Positions 15,076-25,311 of a DNA stretch of 64,000 nt are shown in pieces. The translations under genes and the position numbers were made by a program. Within the stretch, counting starts at the first letter, position 1; each line of letters begins with the position of its first letter. This stretch comes from CAVXSP01 sp963724645 (GTDB lineage Bacteria > Acidobacteriota > Vicinamibacteria > Vicinamibacterales > SCN-69-37). The notes under the pieces are model-generated. The model was not told the DNA's origin, searched no databases, and saw only the letters and a list, made by a program, of their open reading frames with translations. The stretch covers positions 372,001 to 436,000 of the forward strand of contig CAVRVJ010000003.1 of NCBI GenBank assembly GCA_963724645.1. Reading direction: 5' to 3'.

Positions 15076-17663
15076 ACGGCGTCAAGGCGATCGTCGCACC
15101 CCTCGTGGCGAGTGCGCTGCTCAGCGGCGGCGCGCGCGAGGCCTTTCTTCGCGCGCAAACGCCGCCTGCTCGCGCCGTGTCGTCGTCACCGTGGGCCGCG
15201 GTCATCGAGCCCGATTTCCCGTTCTTTTCGTCCGTGCTCGACGCGCGGAGTCTTGGCGCGGGCTGGCCGGCCGACAATCTCACGCCACGCGGCCTCATCC
15301 TGAATCTCGGCCACGGATACTGGGCCTGCTTCGATACCGATCTCCTGCGCGTCGCCGCGATCTGGAGCGGAACCGGCGTCACACCCGTCGGCATGGCGCA
15401 GGGCTCCTACCACGACGCCGCCGCCAAGGCGCCCGAAGGTCAAGGCACGCTGCCGACCATCGCGGGCACGCCGCTCGTCAGCAACGGCTTATATCCCGGG
15501 TGGCAGCTTGACCATGGACGGGCGCCTTCGCTCGTCGATCCCCGGCCCGCCGGTCCCGACTCTCGCGAACTCGCGCGCGGTCCGCTCGACCCAGCGGCCG
15601 GAAGGTTTCGTGCGGTGCAGATCACGTCGAACGGAGTGATGCTCGAGTACAACGTACATGGCGCCTCGATCCAGGAGCGGATCATTGCAGGGGACACGGG
15701 CGTCCAGCGGTACTTCCGCGTCGAACGCGGCGCCGCTCCCCTGATCGCCGTGCTCGGCCGGCTGGCGGGCGGCATGCTGGTCACCGAGAATGTGCCCGCG
15801 TCTCCGAGGCCCTACGAATTCGGCGTCGAGATGACCCGTGATCGCGCCCAATCGCTGCCGCGATCGAGCGCGCCGGTCACCGCGCCCCCGCCCGTGCGGT
15901 GGCCACAATCCGTCACGACGCGCAGTGCGCTCGCGACCTCGACCGGCGCGTTCGTCGTCGATCGCATTGCGCTGCCTACCGACAACCCCTGGCGGCGCAA
16001 CGTGCGGCTGGCAGACATCGCGTTCCTTGGTGGCGGCCGCGCGGCAGCCGTCACGTTCGACGGCGACGTGTGGATGATCGACGGCCTCACCGGCGATCTG
16101 CCGCAGATCGCGTGGCGCCGGTTCGCGTCGGGCCTGCACGAACCGCTCGGCTTGACCGTCAGAAACGGCGAGCTCTTCGTCTTCGATCGCAACGGCCTCT
16201 GGCGCCTCCGCGACACGGACGGCAACGGCGAGGCCGACCTCCATGAGTTGTTCAGCAACGCCTTCGTCCAGACCGCCGAAACGCGCGAGTTCGCGATGAG
16301 CATTCGGACCGCGCCAGATGGTTCGTTCGTGATCGCGAAGGGCGGGCAGGCCGGAACGACAGTGGGCCGGGACAACGGATCGGTGCTGCGCATCTCGGCG
16401 GACGGACGGACGTCGACCACGCTGGGTTATGGCCTAAGACAGCCGTTCGCCTCGGTCGATCCGCGAACGGGCCTCGTGATTGCCAGCGATCAACAGGGCA
16501 ATTACGTCCCCTCAACGCCCCTGCACGAGATCCGCGACGGGCGGTACTACGGGTTCCTTCCGCTGTTTCTGCCGAAAGAGCAGTACCCGGCGCCCATTGC
16601 CGATCCGATCACGTGGATTCCGCACTCGATCAGCGCGTCGGCCGGGGGCCAGGTCTGGCTGTCGGGTGCGCGCATGGGGCCGCTCGACGACGCGCTCGTC
16701 CTCATCGGCTATTACCGGCCCGAGCTGTTCCTCGTGCGGCTCGACCGCCGCGCGCCGCGCCTGCAGGCCTCGGTGACCAGCCTGACACGTGATTTCGACT
16801 TCGCGCCGCTGGCAGGCAGCGTCAACCCGGCGGACGGCCAGCTCTACGTGACCGGTTTCCAGATCTGGGGCACCGAAGCCAGGTTGACGAGCGGGCTCGC
16901 CCGTCTCCGTTACACCGGCGCGCCCACCACGCTGCCGCGCGCGGTCGTCCCTGCGCGCGAGGGCGTGCTGCTGCGCTTCGACGTCGCGCTCGATCGCCGC
17001 GCCGCCTCCGATCCAGCCAACTACTCGGCGGAACGGTGGAACTATCGGCGCACCGCGGACTATGGCTCGCCGCATTTCTCTCCGCAGTATCTGACCAAGG
17101 GACAGGACGCGATGGTGCCCTCGAGCGCGTACGTCTCGCGCGACGGAAAGGCCGTGTTCGTCGGCCTGCCGGGCATGCAGACCGTGATGCAGATGCGGCT
17201 CGGCTGGACGCTGAAAACGGCCGCGGGCGCGGTGTTCGATCAGAACACGTATTTCACGCCGTACTCGCTCTCGCGGTTCGACCCGGCGGCTGAAGGCTTC
17301 GACGCGGTGACGGTGGACCTGACGCCTCGCCCGTCGCGCGCGGCCGCGGCCACACCGGTCACGGCTGAGGCCGGGCAGCGCGTTGCCGCCCGGATGGGTT
17401 GCCTGGGCTGCCATTCGACAGACGGGACGATCGTGGGCCGCGTCGGCCCGAGCTGGAAAGCCCTCTACGGTGCCGAGGTGTCGTTTACCGATCGTACGAA
17501 AGCGACGGCCGACGCCGCCTATCTGCGCCAATCGATCCTCGAGCCGTCCGCGCGGATCGTGGCCGGCTTCACCCAGTCCGATGCCGGCATGCCGAGCTAC
17601 GCCGGCGTGCTCAGCCCCGCCGAGATCGACGCGATCATTCTGTATATTCAGTCGCTGAAGTAG
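15072..17663 (+). CDS. Exported c-type cytochrome with large N-terminal beta-propeller-like domain
   Basis: 863 residues. A signal peptide (residues 1-30) is followed by a long region with repeated Gly/Asp-rich blades (for example DIAFLGGGRAAAVTFDGDVW and DTDGNGEADLHELF) that looks like a seven-bladed propeller similar to those in PQQ- or sorbosone-type dehydrogenases. The C-terminal 100 residues are a monohaem cytochrome c domain with the haem motif CLGCH and the later Met ligand in DAGMPSYAG. The family occurs in Acidobacteria and Planctomycetes beside exported isomerase-like proteins. It overlaps that gene here by four bases, pointing to a joint role in periplasmic sugar oxidation. The exact substrate is not inferable. 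Confidence 0.8.
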   Translation: MNGVKAIVAPLVASALLSGGAREAFLRAQTPPARAVSSSPWAAVIEPDFPFFSSVLDARSLGAGWPADNLTPRGLILNLGHGYWACFDTDLLRVAAIWSGTGVTPVGMAQGSYHDAAAKAPEGQGTLPTIAGTPLVSNGLYPGWQLDHGRAPSLVDPRPAGPDSRELARGPLDPAAGRFRAVQITSNGVMLEYNVHGASIQERIIAGDTGVQRYFRVERGAAPLIAVLGRLAGGMLVTENVPASPRPYEFGVEMTRDRAQSLPRSSAPVTAPPPVRWPQSVTTRSALATSTGAFVVDRIALPTDNPWRRNVRLADIAFLGGGRAAAVTFDGDVWMIDGLTGDLPQIAWRRFASGLHEPLGLTVRNGELFVFDRNGLWRLRDTDGNGEADLHELFSNAFVQTAETREFAMSIRTAPDGSFVIAKGGQAGTTVGRDNGSVLRISADGRTSTTLGYGLRQPFASVDPRTGLVIASDQQGNYVPSTPLHEIRDGRYYGFLPLFLPKEQYPAPIADPITWIPHSISASAGGQVWLSGARMGPLDDALVLIGYYRPELFLVRLDRRAPRLQASVTSLTRDFDFAPLAGSVNPADGQLYVTGFQIWGTEARLTSGLARLRYTGAPTTLPRAVVPAREGVLLRFDVALDRRAASDPANYSAERWNYRRTADYGSPHFSPQYLTKGQDAMVPSSAYVSRDGKAVFVGLPGMQTVMQMRLGWTLKTAAGAVFDQNTYFTPYSLSRFDPAAEGFDAVTVDLTPRPSRAAAATPVTAEAGQRVAARMGCLGCHSTDGTIVGRVGPSWKALYGAEVSFTDRTKATADAAYLRQSILEPSARIVAGFTQSDAGMPSYAGVLSPAEIDAIILYIQSLK

Positions 17664-17865
17664 CGCCGACACCACGGACTCGCGCGCGCGGCGCAGGCGG
17701 GATGGATGCCGGCTGCAAGGCCCGCGACACGCGGCGCTCGCGGCGGCCTTCCCGTGTCAGAAGAAACGGCGGCGTCCGAACGCATTCTTTTGCCGCTTCA
17801 CCTACCTCGCTGATGCGTCCGTTTACGCCGTGTAGCCACGAGCACATCCGCGTGACAATGTGCTG

Positions 17866-19239
17866 ATGGACGCTGCCGCGCCCGCGCTCGCGCTGACCAT
17901 CGCCCGCGCGGTCCGCGAGGCGGGCGGCCGGGCCTTGTTCGTCGGCGGGTGGGTGCGCGACCAGCTCCTCGGCCACCCGTCGAAGGACCTCGATATCGAG
18001 GTCTTTGGCGTGCCGGCTCCAGCGCTCCACGCGCTCCTTGAGCACTTCGGCCGGGTGGACGTTGTCGGCGAAAGCTTCAGGGTCTACAAGATCGCCGACA
18101 TCGACGTCTCGTTGCCCCGACGCGAATCAAAGGCCGGCCGAGGCCACAAGGGGTTCGTGGTCGAGGGCGACCCGGATCTGTCGGTCGAGCAGGCGGCCCG
18201 GCGGCGCGACTTCACCATCAACGCGATTTCACGCGATCCACTCACGGGCGCGCTGGTCGATCCGTTCGATGGCGTCCGCGATCTGGATGGGCGGATCCTG
18301 CGAGCCGTCGACGCGCGGACGTTCGCGGACGACAGCCTCCGCGTGCTGCGCGCCCTGCAGTTCGCCGCACGATTCGAGCTGACCGTCGACGAAGAGACGA
18401 AAGCCCTCTGCCGATCCCTCCCGCTGGATGATCTGCCGTCGGAACGAATCTGGGGAGAAATGGAGAAGCTCCTGCTGCAGGCGGCTCGCCCGTCGATCGG
18501 CCTCGCGCTGGCGCTGGACCTCGGCGTGATCGATCGACTCTTTCCCGAGCTGCGAGCGCTCGTTGGTTGCCCGCAGGAGTACGACTGGCACCCGGAAGGC
18601 GATGTGTGGGTGCATACGTTGATGGTGGTCGACGAGGCGCGGCAGCGAGTGGCGGACCTGGATCGCGGACGCGCGGCGGCCGTCATGCTCGGGGCGCTCT
18701 GCCACGACCTCGGCAAGCCGCCGACGACGGCGTTGGTCGACGGTCGAATTCGCTCGATGGGCCACGAGGAGGCAGGCGTCGCGCCGGCGACGGCCCTTCT
18801 CGACCGGCTGAACGTTCACTCGCTGGACGGCTACGACGTGCGCTCGACCGTCCTGGGGATCGTCGCCCATCACCTGAAGCCGGGCGCGTTCAAGAAATCT
18901 CCAGCGCCAGTGAGCGACGCAGCGTTCCGGCGCCTTGCGCAGAAAGTCGATCTCGAATTGCTGGCCAGGGTCGCCAAGGCGGACTGTCTAGGGAGGACTG
19001 GACATTTCGATTGCTCGGCGATGGATTGGTTTCTGGAACGTGCGCGGGCGCTTGGCGTCGAGCACGCGCCGCCCGCGCCCCTGCTCCTGGGCCGGCACCT
19101 GCTCGCCCTCGGTCTGTCGCCGGGCCCACAGATCGGCGTGATCCTGAAGCAGATCTATGAGCGCCAGCTCGACGGTGACATCACAACGACGGACGAGGGC
19201 CTTGCCCTCGCTCGCGCACTGATCGCCCCACCGTCCTAG
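17866..19239 (+). CDS. cca: CCA tRNA nucleotidyltransferase
   Basis: Adds or repairs the 3' CCA of tRNAs from CTP and ATP. The class II nucleotidyltransferase head has FVGGWVRDQLL and the metal-binding pair in DLDIEV. A flexible loop follows, then RRRDFTINAIS with the nucleotide-selecting region DDSLRVLRALQFAARF. A C-terminal HD domain carries LCHDLGKP, as in the E. coli-type enzyme with phosphatase/phosphodiesterase activity. Length is 457 residues from ATG 17866; a GTG at 17860 would add two residues. About 200 bases upstream are free of genes. Confidence 0.93.
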   Translation: MDAAAPALALTIARAVREAGGRALFVGGWVRDQLLGHPSKDLDIEVFGVPAPALHALLEHFGRVDVVGESFRVYKIADIDVSLPRRESKAGRGHKGFVVEGDPDLSVEQAARRRDFTINAISRDPLTGALVDPFDGVRDLDGRILRAVDARTFADDSLRVLRALQFAARFELTVDEETKALCRSLPLDDLPSERIWGEMEKLLLQAARPSIGLALALDLGVIDRLFPELRALVGCPQEYDWHPEGDVWVHTLMVVDEARQRVADLDRGRAAAVMLGALCHDLGKPPTTALVDGRIRSMGHEEAGVAPATALLDRLNVHSLDGYDVRSTVLGIVAHHLKPGAFKKSPAPVSDAAFRRLAQKVDLELLARVAKADCLGRTGHFDCSAMDWFLERARALGVEHAPPAPLLLGRHLLALGLSPGPQIGVILKQIYERQLDGDITTTDEGLALARALIAPPS

Positions 19240-19256
19240 TGGGTCCTGGTCGGGCC

Positions 19257-20210
19257 TCATTGCATGAGTGCAGCGAGCGTCTGCGGCGCGACGTTCCCGC
19301 CGCTGAGAATGGCGACCACCTTCTTGCCGCGATCGGCGAGCGGGCTGCCTTCCTCCGGCCAGAGCACGGCGGCGACCGAGGCGGCGCCGCTCGGCTCCAC
19401 GACCTGCTTCGCTTCGAAGAACAACCACAGCGCCGCTTCCGCGATACGGACATCGTCGACGGTCACCATTCGATCCACAAAGCGCTGGACATGCTCGAAC
19501 GTCAGATCCCCCGGGCGGACCGGCATCAGACCGTCGGCGATGGTCTCCGTCCGATCCAACGTGATCGGATGGCCAGCCGCGAGTGATGCGGTCATCTTCG
19601 CGGCGCCACTCGGCTCGACCGCCACCACTTCGACGTCCGAGCGGGAAAGTTTGATCGCCGACGAGACGCCAGCGGCCAGGCCACCGCCGCCGACCGGAAC
19701 GACGACCACATCGGCGTCCGGCACTTGCTCGAGGATTTCCAGGCCGCACGTACCTTGGCCTTCGATGATCCACTCGTGATCGAACGGCGGCACCATGACC
19801 AGGCCGCGCGCGGCGACTTCCGCTTCGGCGCGATGGCGCCGGTCGCCGGAGGTCGTGCCTTCCAGGATGACCTCCGCGCCCCATCGCTTGACACCGTCAA
19901 CCTTGATCGCCGGCGCGGTCGTCGGCATGACGACAACGGCCTTGGCGCCGAGGCGGGCGGCTGCCAATGCCACAGCCTGACCATGATTTCCCGACGAATA
20001 CGTGATCACACCGCGCGCGAGGTCCTCGGCGGGCAACCGCAAGAGCATGTTCATCGCGCCGCGAATCTTGAACGCGCCGCCAACTTGCTGCGGCTCGCAC
20101 TTGAGAATGAGCGGACGGCCGGCTTGCCCCGACACGTCGAGGACCGGCGTTCGACGCACGATCCCGCGGATTCGATCGGCGGCCGCGCGGATTGCGTCGA
20201 GCGAGACCAT
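19257..20210 (-). CDS. PLP-dependent threonine/serine dehydratase family protein
   Basis: Fold-type II PLP enzyme of 317 residues. The cofactor Lys lies in GGAFKIRGA. The Asn/Gly loop SSGNHGQA binds the substrate carboxylate, and PVGGGGLAAG holds the PLP phosphate. The protein lacks the C-terminal ACT domains of biosynthetic IlvA, so it is closer to catabolic threonine dehydratase or serine racemase. The open frame continues upstream through the inverted repeat, but ATG 20210 (MVSLDAIRAAADRIRG) is where family similarity begins. It forms 2-oxobutanoate or pyruvate plus ammonia, or racemises serine; the sequence alone does not decide. Confidence 0.88.
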   Translation of the reverse strand: MVSLDAIRAAADRIRGIVRRTPVLDVSGQAGRPLILKCEPQQVGGAFKIRGAMNMLLRLPAEDLARGVITYSSGNHGQAVALAAARLGAKAVVVMPTTAPAIKVDGVKRWGAEVILEGTTSGDRRHRAEAEVAARGLVMVPPFDHEWIIEGQGTCGLEILEQVPDADVVVVPVGGGGLAAGVSSAIKLSRSDVEVVAVEPSGAAKMTASLAAGHPITLDRTETIADGLMPVRPGDLTFEHVQRFVDRMVTVDDVRIAEAALWLFFEAKQVVEPSGAASVAAVLWPEEGSPLADRGKKVVAILSGGNVAPQTLAALMQ

Positions 20211-20218
20211 AGGACGAG

Positions 20219-20325
20219 TAGTTTTCCACAGATTGGGGGACGGGTCTCGATTTGTGGAAAACGCACTCGCCTTTACCATCAGTTTTCCACAAATCGAGAC
20301 CCGTCCCCCAATCTGTGGAAAACTA
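20219..20325. repeat. Long perfect inverted repeat (REPIN-like element)
   Basis: Two exact 44-base inverted arms (20219-20262 and 20282-20325) flank a 19-base loop. Each arm itself begins with GTTTTCCACA or its near copy and ends with the complement TGTGGAAAAC, and contains the core GGGGGACGGGTCTCG. The nested symmetry matches pairs of REP sequences mobilised by RAYT/IS200-like transposases; no such transposase is in the window. It sits in the divergent promoter region between the dehydratase and the next rightward gene and could also terminate or insulate transcription. Confidence 0.8.
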
Positions 20326-20336
20326 CCAGTCTCAGG

Positions 20337-20966
20337 ATGCGTCGTCTTCTCCTCACATCGATCTTCCTTTGTGCAGCGGCGCCGGCCTTCGCGCAACAGA
20401 GAGAACCCATTCCGGTGTTTGTCTTCGACGCGCGCGGAGTGTTCGCGCGGCTGAAGGACGACGCCACCACGGCAGACACGCTCGGTGTGAGCGTCGCCAA
20501 TCTGCCGGGACACGGATTCGGGGTCGTCGGCGGAGCCCATTTTTATCCGCTCCGGCGAGGCGGGTTTGCGCTCGGGCTCGGCGGCGAACTGCTACTGGTC
20601 GGCGGCAGTCACGAGAATCTCGATACCGACGGCATGACCCCGCTCGGGCCGGACGTGCGCCGGCAGCTCCGCAGCCTGTCCGTACAGCTGTCCCTCAACT
20701 TCGGACACCGTCAGGGATGGAGTTACCTCACCGTCGGGGACGGACCGACCCGGTTCGACACGTTTTTTGACGGCACGATGCCCGACGGCCTGCGTCCGAT
20801 GACGATCAACTTCGGCTTCGGCGCGCGCTGGTTCAACAACGAACACGTCGCCTTCTGCCTAGACCTGCGCTTCTATCAGACCCAGCCCGCCGTACCCACG
20901 CTCGTGGTCGGCGGCCGGGTACGACAGTCGCTGATGGTGTTCTCCGCCGGCATCTCGCTCAAGTGA
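20337..20966 (+). CDS. Exported outer-membrane beta-barrel-like protein
   Basis: 209 residues. A signal peptide (MRRLLLTSIFLCAAAPAFA) is followed by alternating strands rich in Gly and aromatics (GFGVVGGAHFYPLRRGGFAL, SVQLSLNFGH), ending LMVFSAGISLK. This is the look of a small eight-stranded outer-membrane barrel. No specific family is recognised. It begins only 12 bases after the inverted repeat, so its promoter is probably inside or upstream of that element. The acyl-ligase fusion gene follows 22 bases downstream in the same direction. Confidence 0.7.
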   Translation: MRRLLLTSIFLCAAAPAFAQQREPIPVFVFDARGVFARLKDDATTADTLGVSVANLPGHGFGVVGGAHFYPLRRGGFALGLGGELLLVGGSHENLDTDGMTPLGPDVRRQLRSLSVQLSLNFGHRQGWSYLTVGDGPTRFDTFFDGTMPDGLRPMTINFGFGARWFNNEHVAFCLDLRFYQTQPAVPTLVVGGRVRQSLMVFSAGISLK

Positions 20967-20988
20967 TCGACTCGAGGCGACCCGGATA

Positions 20989-23664
20989 ATGGCCCGCGAG
21001 ACGCTCCTTGATTTCTTCGAGGACTTTGCCTCGTCCGACGACGTCTTCATCGTCCATGACGATGGATACCGCGTGCGCAAGGTCACGTATCGGGAATTGG
21101 CGTCATCGGCCCGGGACTTTGCCGCGCGGCTGGGCGCAGGGGGGATCGTCGCGGATGACAAGGTCGTCATCTGGTCGGAAAACCGCGCCGAATGGCTGAC
21201 GGCCTTCTGGGGATGCGTCATGGCCGGGGTGATCGTGGTACCGGTCGATTACCGCGCGTCGGAAGATCTGCTTCACCGCATCGCAGCTGTCGTCCGGGCA
21301 AAGGCGGTCCTGGTCGGGGAAGAGGTCAGAATCCAATCGCATAGGATTGTGCCGGTCTGGAAGCTGAAGGACATGGAAACAGGCCTCAGGCCCCAGGCCT
21401 CAGGCCTCAATTCGGACGGGTCTTCCCGGGGCCCTGCGCCTCGAGCCAGGGGCCTTACAGGCTCTTCCCTCGCCGAGATCATCTTCACCTCGGGCGCCAC
21501 GGCCGACCCCAAGGGCGTGACGATCACGCATCGCAACATCCTGGCGAACGTCGTGCCGATCGAGCGCGAGATCGCGAAGTATCGAAAGTATGCAATACCG
21601 TTTCATCCGCTGCGATTTCTGAATCTGCTGCCGCTCAGCCACATGTTCGGCCAGTCAATGGCGACCTTCGTGCCGCCGATGCTGCGCGGTACGGTCGTGT
21701 TTTCCCACGGCTACAACCCGACGGAGATCCTTCATCAGATCAAGTCCAGGCGCGTATCGGTCCTCGTCTGCGTGCCGAAGGTCCTCGACGTCCTGCGCGA
21801 GCATGTGCAGCGGATCTCGCCGATGACGTCAGAGCCCGATCCGCTCAGCCATAAGCACTGGGCTTGGCGCTGGTGGCGATACCGTCAGGTGCACCGCCTG
21901 TTCGGGTGGAAGTTCTGGTGCATGGTCTGCGGCGCGGCGCCGCTCGAGCCGGAGCTCGAGGCATTCTGGCGCAAGCTGGGCTTTCTGGTCGTGCAGGGCT
22001 ATGGCCTCACCGAAACCGCGCCCGTTGTCACGCTGAATCACCCGTTCCACGCGTCCCGCGGCACTGTCGGGACGCCGATCGGGGGCGTGGAAGTGCGAAT
22101 TGCGCCCGATGGCGAAATCCTGGTACGCGGTGAGAACGTCACGCAGGGGTACTACAAACCCGCCGACGGCGCCGGCGGGAAGGGCTCCGCCGATGCCGCA
22201 ACCGCCATCGGAACGAACGACAAAGGCGCGGCGGAAGATGCCGCGGCTTTCAAAGACGGATGGTTTCATACGGGCGACATCGGCGAGCTCGACAGCGAAG
22301 GCCGGCTGCTCATCAAGGGCCGAAAAAAGGAAATGATCGCCACGCCGCAGGGATTGAATGTGTTCCCTGAGGATGTCGAACGCGCGCTGATGGCGCAGGT
22401 GGGGGCCAAAGAAGCCGGCGTCGTGGGACTCCGCGTCAGTGGTGAAGAGCGGGTGCACGCCGTTCTCATCCTGGAGCCCGGTGCCGATGCCGCGGCGATC
22501 GTGCGGGGCGCCAACGCAATGCTCGAGGATCATCAGCGCATCTGGAGCAGCTCGATCTGGCCGGACCGCACGTTGCCTCGCACGGAAGGCACGCAGAAGC
22601 TGAAGCGCCGCGATCTCCAACGATGGGCCGCCGGCGAAAGGGCGGGTGCGGCGGCCGTCCGATCGGAAGGATCGACGGTCGAAGCCGTCGTCGGGCGGTT
22701 CGCCGCCGGACGCGAGCTGAAGCCTGAAACGACTCTCGACGAGCTTGGCCTCAGTTCGCTGGACCGCGTCGAGCTGATGATGGCGCTCGAGGACGTATTT
22801 CAAACCACGATCGACGAAGCCTCCTTGGCGGAGGCCAGGACGATTCGCGATCTGCACGCGCTGGTCGGCGCCGGGCAAGGACTGGCGTCCGGCGCTGAAC
22901 GCCCGACGACGCCCGCGGAAGGACGCGTCGCTCTCGGCGCCGGTCCTCCAGTCACGCACGCGCCCGAATCGAACGAGCCGCTCCTGTTTCCGTTCTGGAA
23001 TCGCTGGGCGATCTCCTGGTTCCTCCGGCGGATCAGCCTGCCGACATGGATTCTTCCGCTCGGCCGTCTGTTCCTGGCGCTCAAAGTCGAAGGGCTGGAG
23101 AATCTGCGCGACTTGCGCGGACCGGTGATCTTTGCGGCTAATCATCAAAGCCATCTGGACGGCCCCGCGATTCTGATCGCACTGCCCGCCCGCTGGCGGT
23201 ACCGACTGGCCCCGGCCATGTCCCGCGAGTTCTTCTACGGACATTTCCACCGCCGCGCGGTCGGCTGGAAGAACTGGCTCACGAACAGCTTGAATTACTT
23301 CGGTGCCTGCATGTTCTTCAATGCGTTTCCGCTGTCGCAAAGCGGAGCTGGCACGCGCCAGACGCTGCGGTACATCGGAGAGGTGACGACGGATGGCTAC
23401 TCGATCCTGATTTTTCCCGAGGGGGAGCGGCACGATGAGGGCGCGATGGCGCGATTCCGTGCCGGCGTCGGGATGATTGCCGCGCGCCTTGACCTGCCTG
23501 TCATACCAGTCCGGCTCGAAGGGCTGGACAAGGTGCTGCATCGAACGATGCGTTGGCCCAGGCGGGGGCCGGTGCGCATCGCCTTCGGCCCGCCCTTGAC
23601 GCTCACGGGAGAGGACTATCCCGCGCTGGCGAGGCGCGTGGAGGAGGCCGTGGGACAGTTGTAG
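20989..23664 (+). CDS. Trifunctional acyl-AMP ligase / acyl carrier / PlsC acyltransferase
   Basis: 891 residues in three modules. Residues 1-540 are an adenylate-forming ligase (FTSGATADPKGVTITH as P-loop, YGLTETAPVVTLNH, TGDIGELDSEGRLLIKGR, final Lys in GTQKLKRRDLQ). Residues about 560-640 are a carrier domain with the phosphopantetheine Ser in LGLSSLDRVEL (about 590). Residues about 690-890 are a PlsC-type acyltransferase with NHQSHLDG and FPEGERH. The chain would be activated, tethered and transferred to a lysophospholipid-like acceptor at the inner membrane, similar to Aas but with its own carrier. A 78-base repeat element lies in frame at 21384-21461, just before the P-loop, and a low-complexity Gly/Ala segment (about residues 390-420) interrupts the region before TGDIG. 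Confidence 0.88.
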   Translation: MARETLLDFFEDFASSDDVFIVHDDGYRVRKVTYRELASSARDFAARLGAGGIVADDKVVIWSENRAEWLTAFWGCVMAGVIVVPVDYRASEDLLHRIAAVVRAKAVLVGEEVRIQSHRIVPVWKLKDMETGLRPQASGLNSDGSSRGPAPRARGLTGSSLAEIIFTSGATADPKGVTITHRNILANVVPIEREIAKYRKYAIPFHPLRFLNLLPLSHMFGQSMATFVPPMLRGTVVFSHGYNPTEILHQIKSRRVSVLVCVPKVLDVLREHVQRISPMTSEPDPLSHKHWAWRWWRYRQVHRLFGWKFWCMVCGAAPLEPELEAFWRKLGFLVVQGYGLTETAPVVTLNHPFHASRGTVGTPIGGVEVRIAPDGEILVRGENVTQGYYKPADGAGGKGSADAATAIGTNDKGAAEDAAAFKDGWFHTGDIGELDSEGRLLIKGRKKEMIATPQGLNVFPEDVERALMAQVGAKEAGVVGLRVSGEERVHAVLILEPGADAAAIVRGANAMLEDHQRIWSSSIWPDRTLPRTEGTQKLKRRDLQRWAAGERAGAAAVRSEGSTVEAVVGRFAAGRELKPETTLDELGLSSLDRVELMMALEDVFQTTIDEASLAEARTIRDLHALVGAGQGLASGAERPTTPAEGRVALGAGPPVTHAPESNEPLLFPFWNRWAISWFLRRISLPTWILPLGRLFLALKVEGLENLRDLRGPVIFAANHQSHLDGPAILIALPARWRYRLAPAMSREFFYGHFHRRAVGWKNWLTNSLNYFGACMFFNAFPLSQSGAGTRQTLRYIGEVTTDGYSILIFPEGERHDEGAMARFRAGVGMIAARLDLPVIPVRLEGLDKVLHRTMRWPRRGPVRIAFGPPLTLTGEDYPALARRVEEAVGQL
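21384..21461 (+). repeat. Short palindromic GC-rich element inserted in frame in the ligase gene
   Basis: 78 bases (26 codons) with imperfect terminal complementarity lie between two copies of ACAGG (21379-21383 and 21457-21461), which looks like a 5-base target duplication. Removing the insert rejoins the expected ligase sequence directly before GSSLAEIIFTSG. The unit GGCCTCAGGCC inside it is related in style to the intergenic elements at 23662, 38780 and 46765. Confidence 0.65.
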
Positions 23665-23755
23665 GCCCAGGCCACAGGCCGAAGGCCCAGGAAAACCAGG
23701 ATCCTCACATAGCAACACTCCTTCTGGGGCCTTGGGCCAAGGGCCCGGGGCCTAT
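23662..23755. repeat. Intergenic palindromic GC-rich element
   Basis: The left half repeats AGGCCCAGG-type units and the right half carries the complementary CTTGGGCC/GGGCCC units, with an AT-richer middle of about 30 bases. It starts at the stop codon of the ligase fusion gene and ends just upstream of infA. It could act as a transcription terminator or simply be a dispersed repeat. Confidence 0.5.
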
Positions 23756-23787
23756 GCCATACTTACCCGGATGAAAGGACAGCAGAT

Positions 23788-24006
23788 TTGAGCAAGGATG
23801 ACCTCATTGATGTTCAAGGCACGGTCGTGGCCGTCCATAGTGGCGGTCTTTACCGTGTGCAGGTGGATTCGGGCCACGAAGTGCTGGCCCAGTTGAGCGG
23901 CCGGATGCGCCGCTTCCGCATCAAGGTGGTCCCCGGGGATCGAGTCACCGTAGGCGTTTCCCCCTACGATCCGGTTCGCGGCATCATTACCTTCCGCGCT
24001 CGCTAG
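23788..24006 (+). CDS. infA: Translation initiation factor IF-1
   Basis: 72 residues with the S1/OB-fold pattern of IF-1: DDLIDVQGTVVAVHSGGLYR, then GHEVLAQLSGRMRR and VVPGDRVTVGVSPYD. It occupies the ribosomal A site during initiation with IF-2 and IF-3. The start is TTG at 23788, with AAAGGA about ten bases upstream; no in-frame ATG gives a full-length protein. It stands alone before a DEAD-box helicase gene, away from ribosomal protein genes, which happens in several phyla with extra or relocated infA copies. Confidence 0.92.
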   Translation: MSKDDLIDVQGTVVAVHSGGLYRVQVDSGHEVLAQLSGRMRRFRIKVVPGDRVTVGVSPYDPVRGIITFRAR

Positions 24007-24019
24007 CTCATCAGCAGAC

Positions 24020-25306
<1,287 letters not shown>

Positions 25307-25311
25307 ATTTC

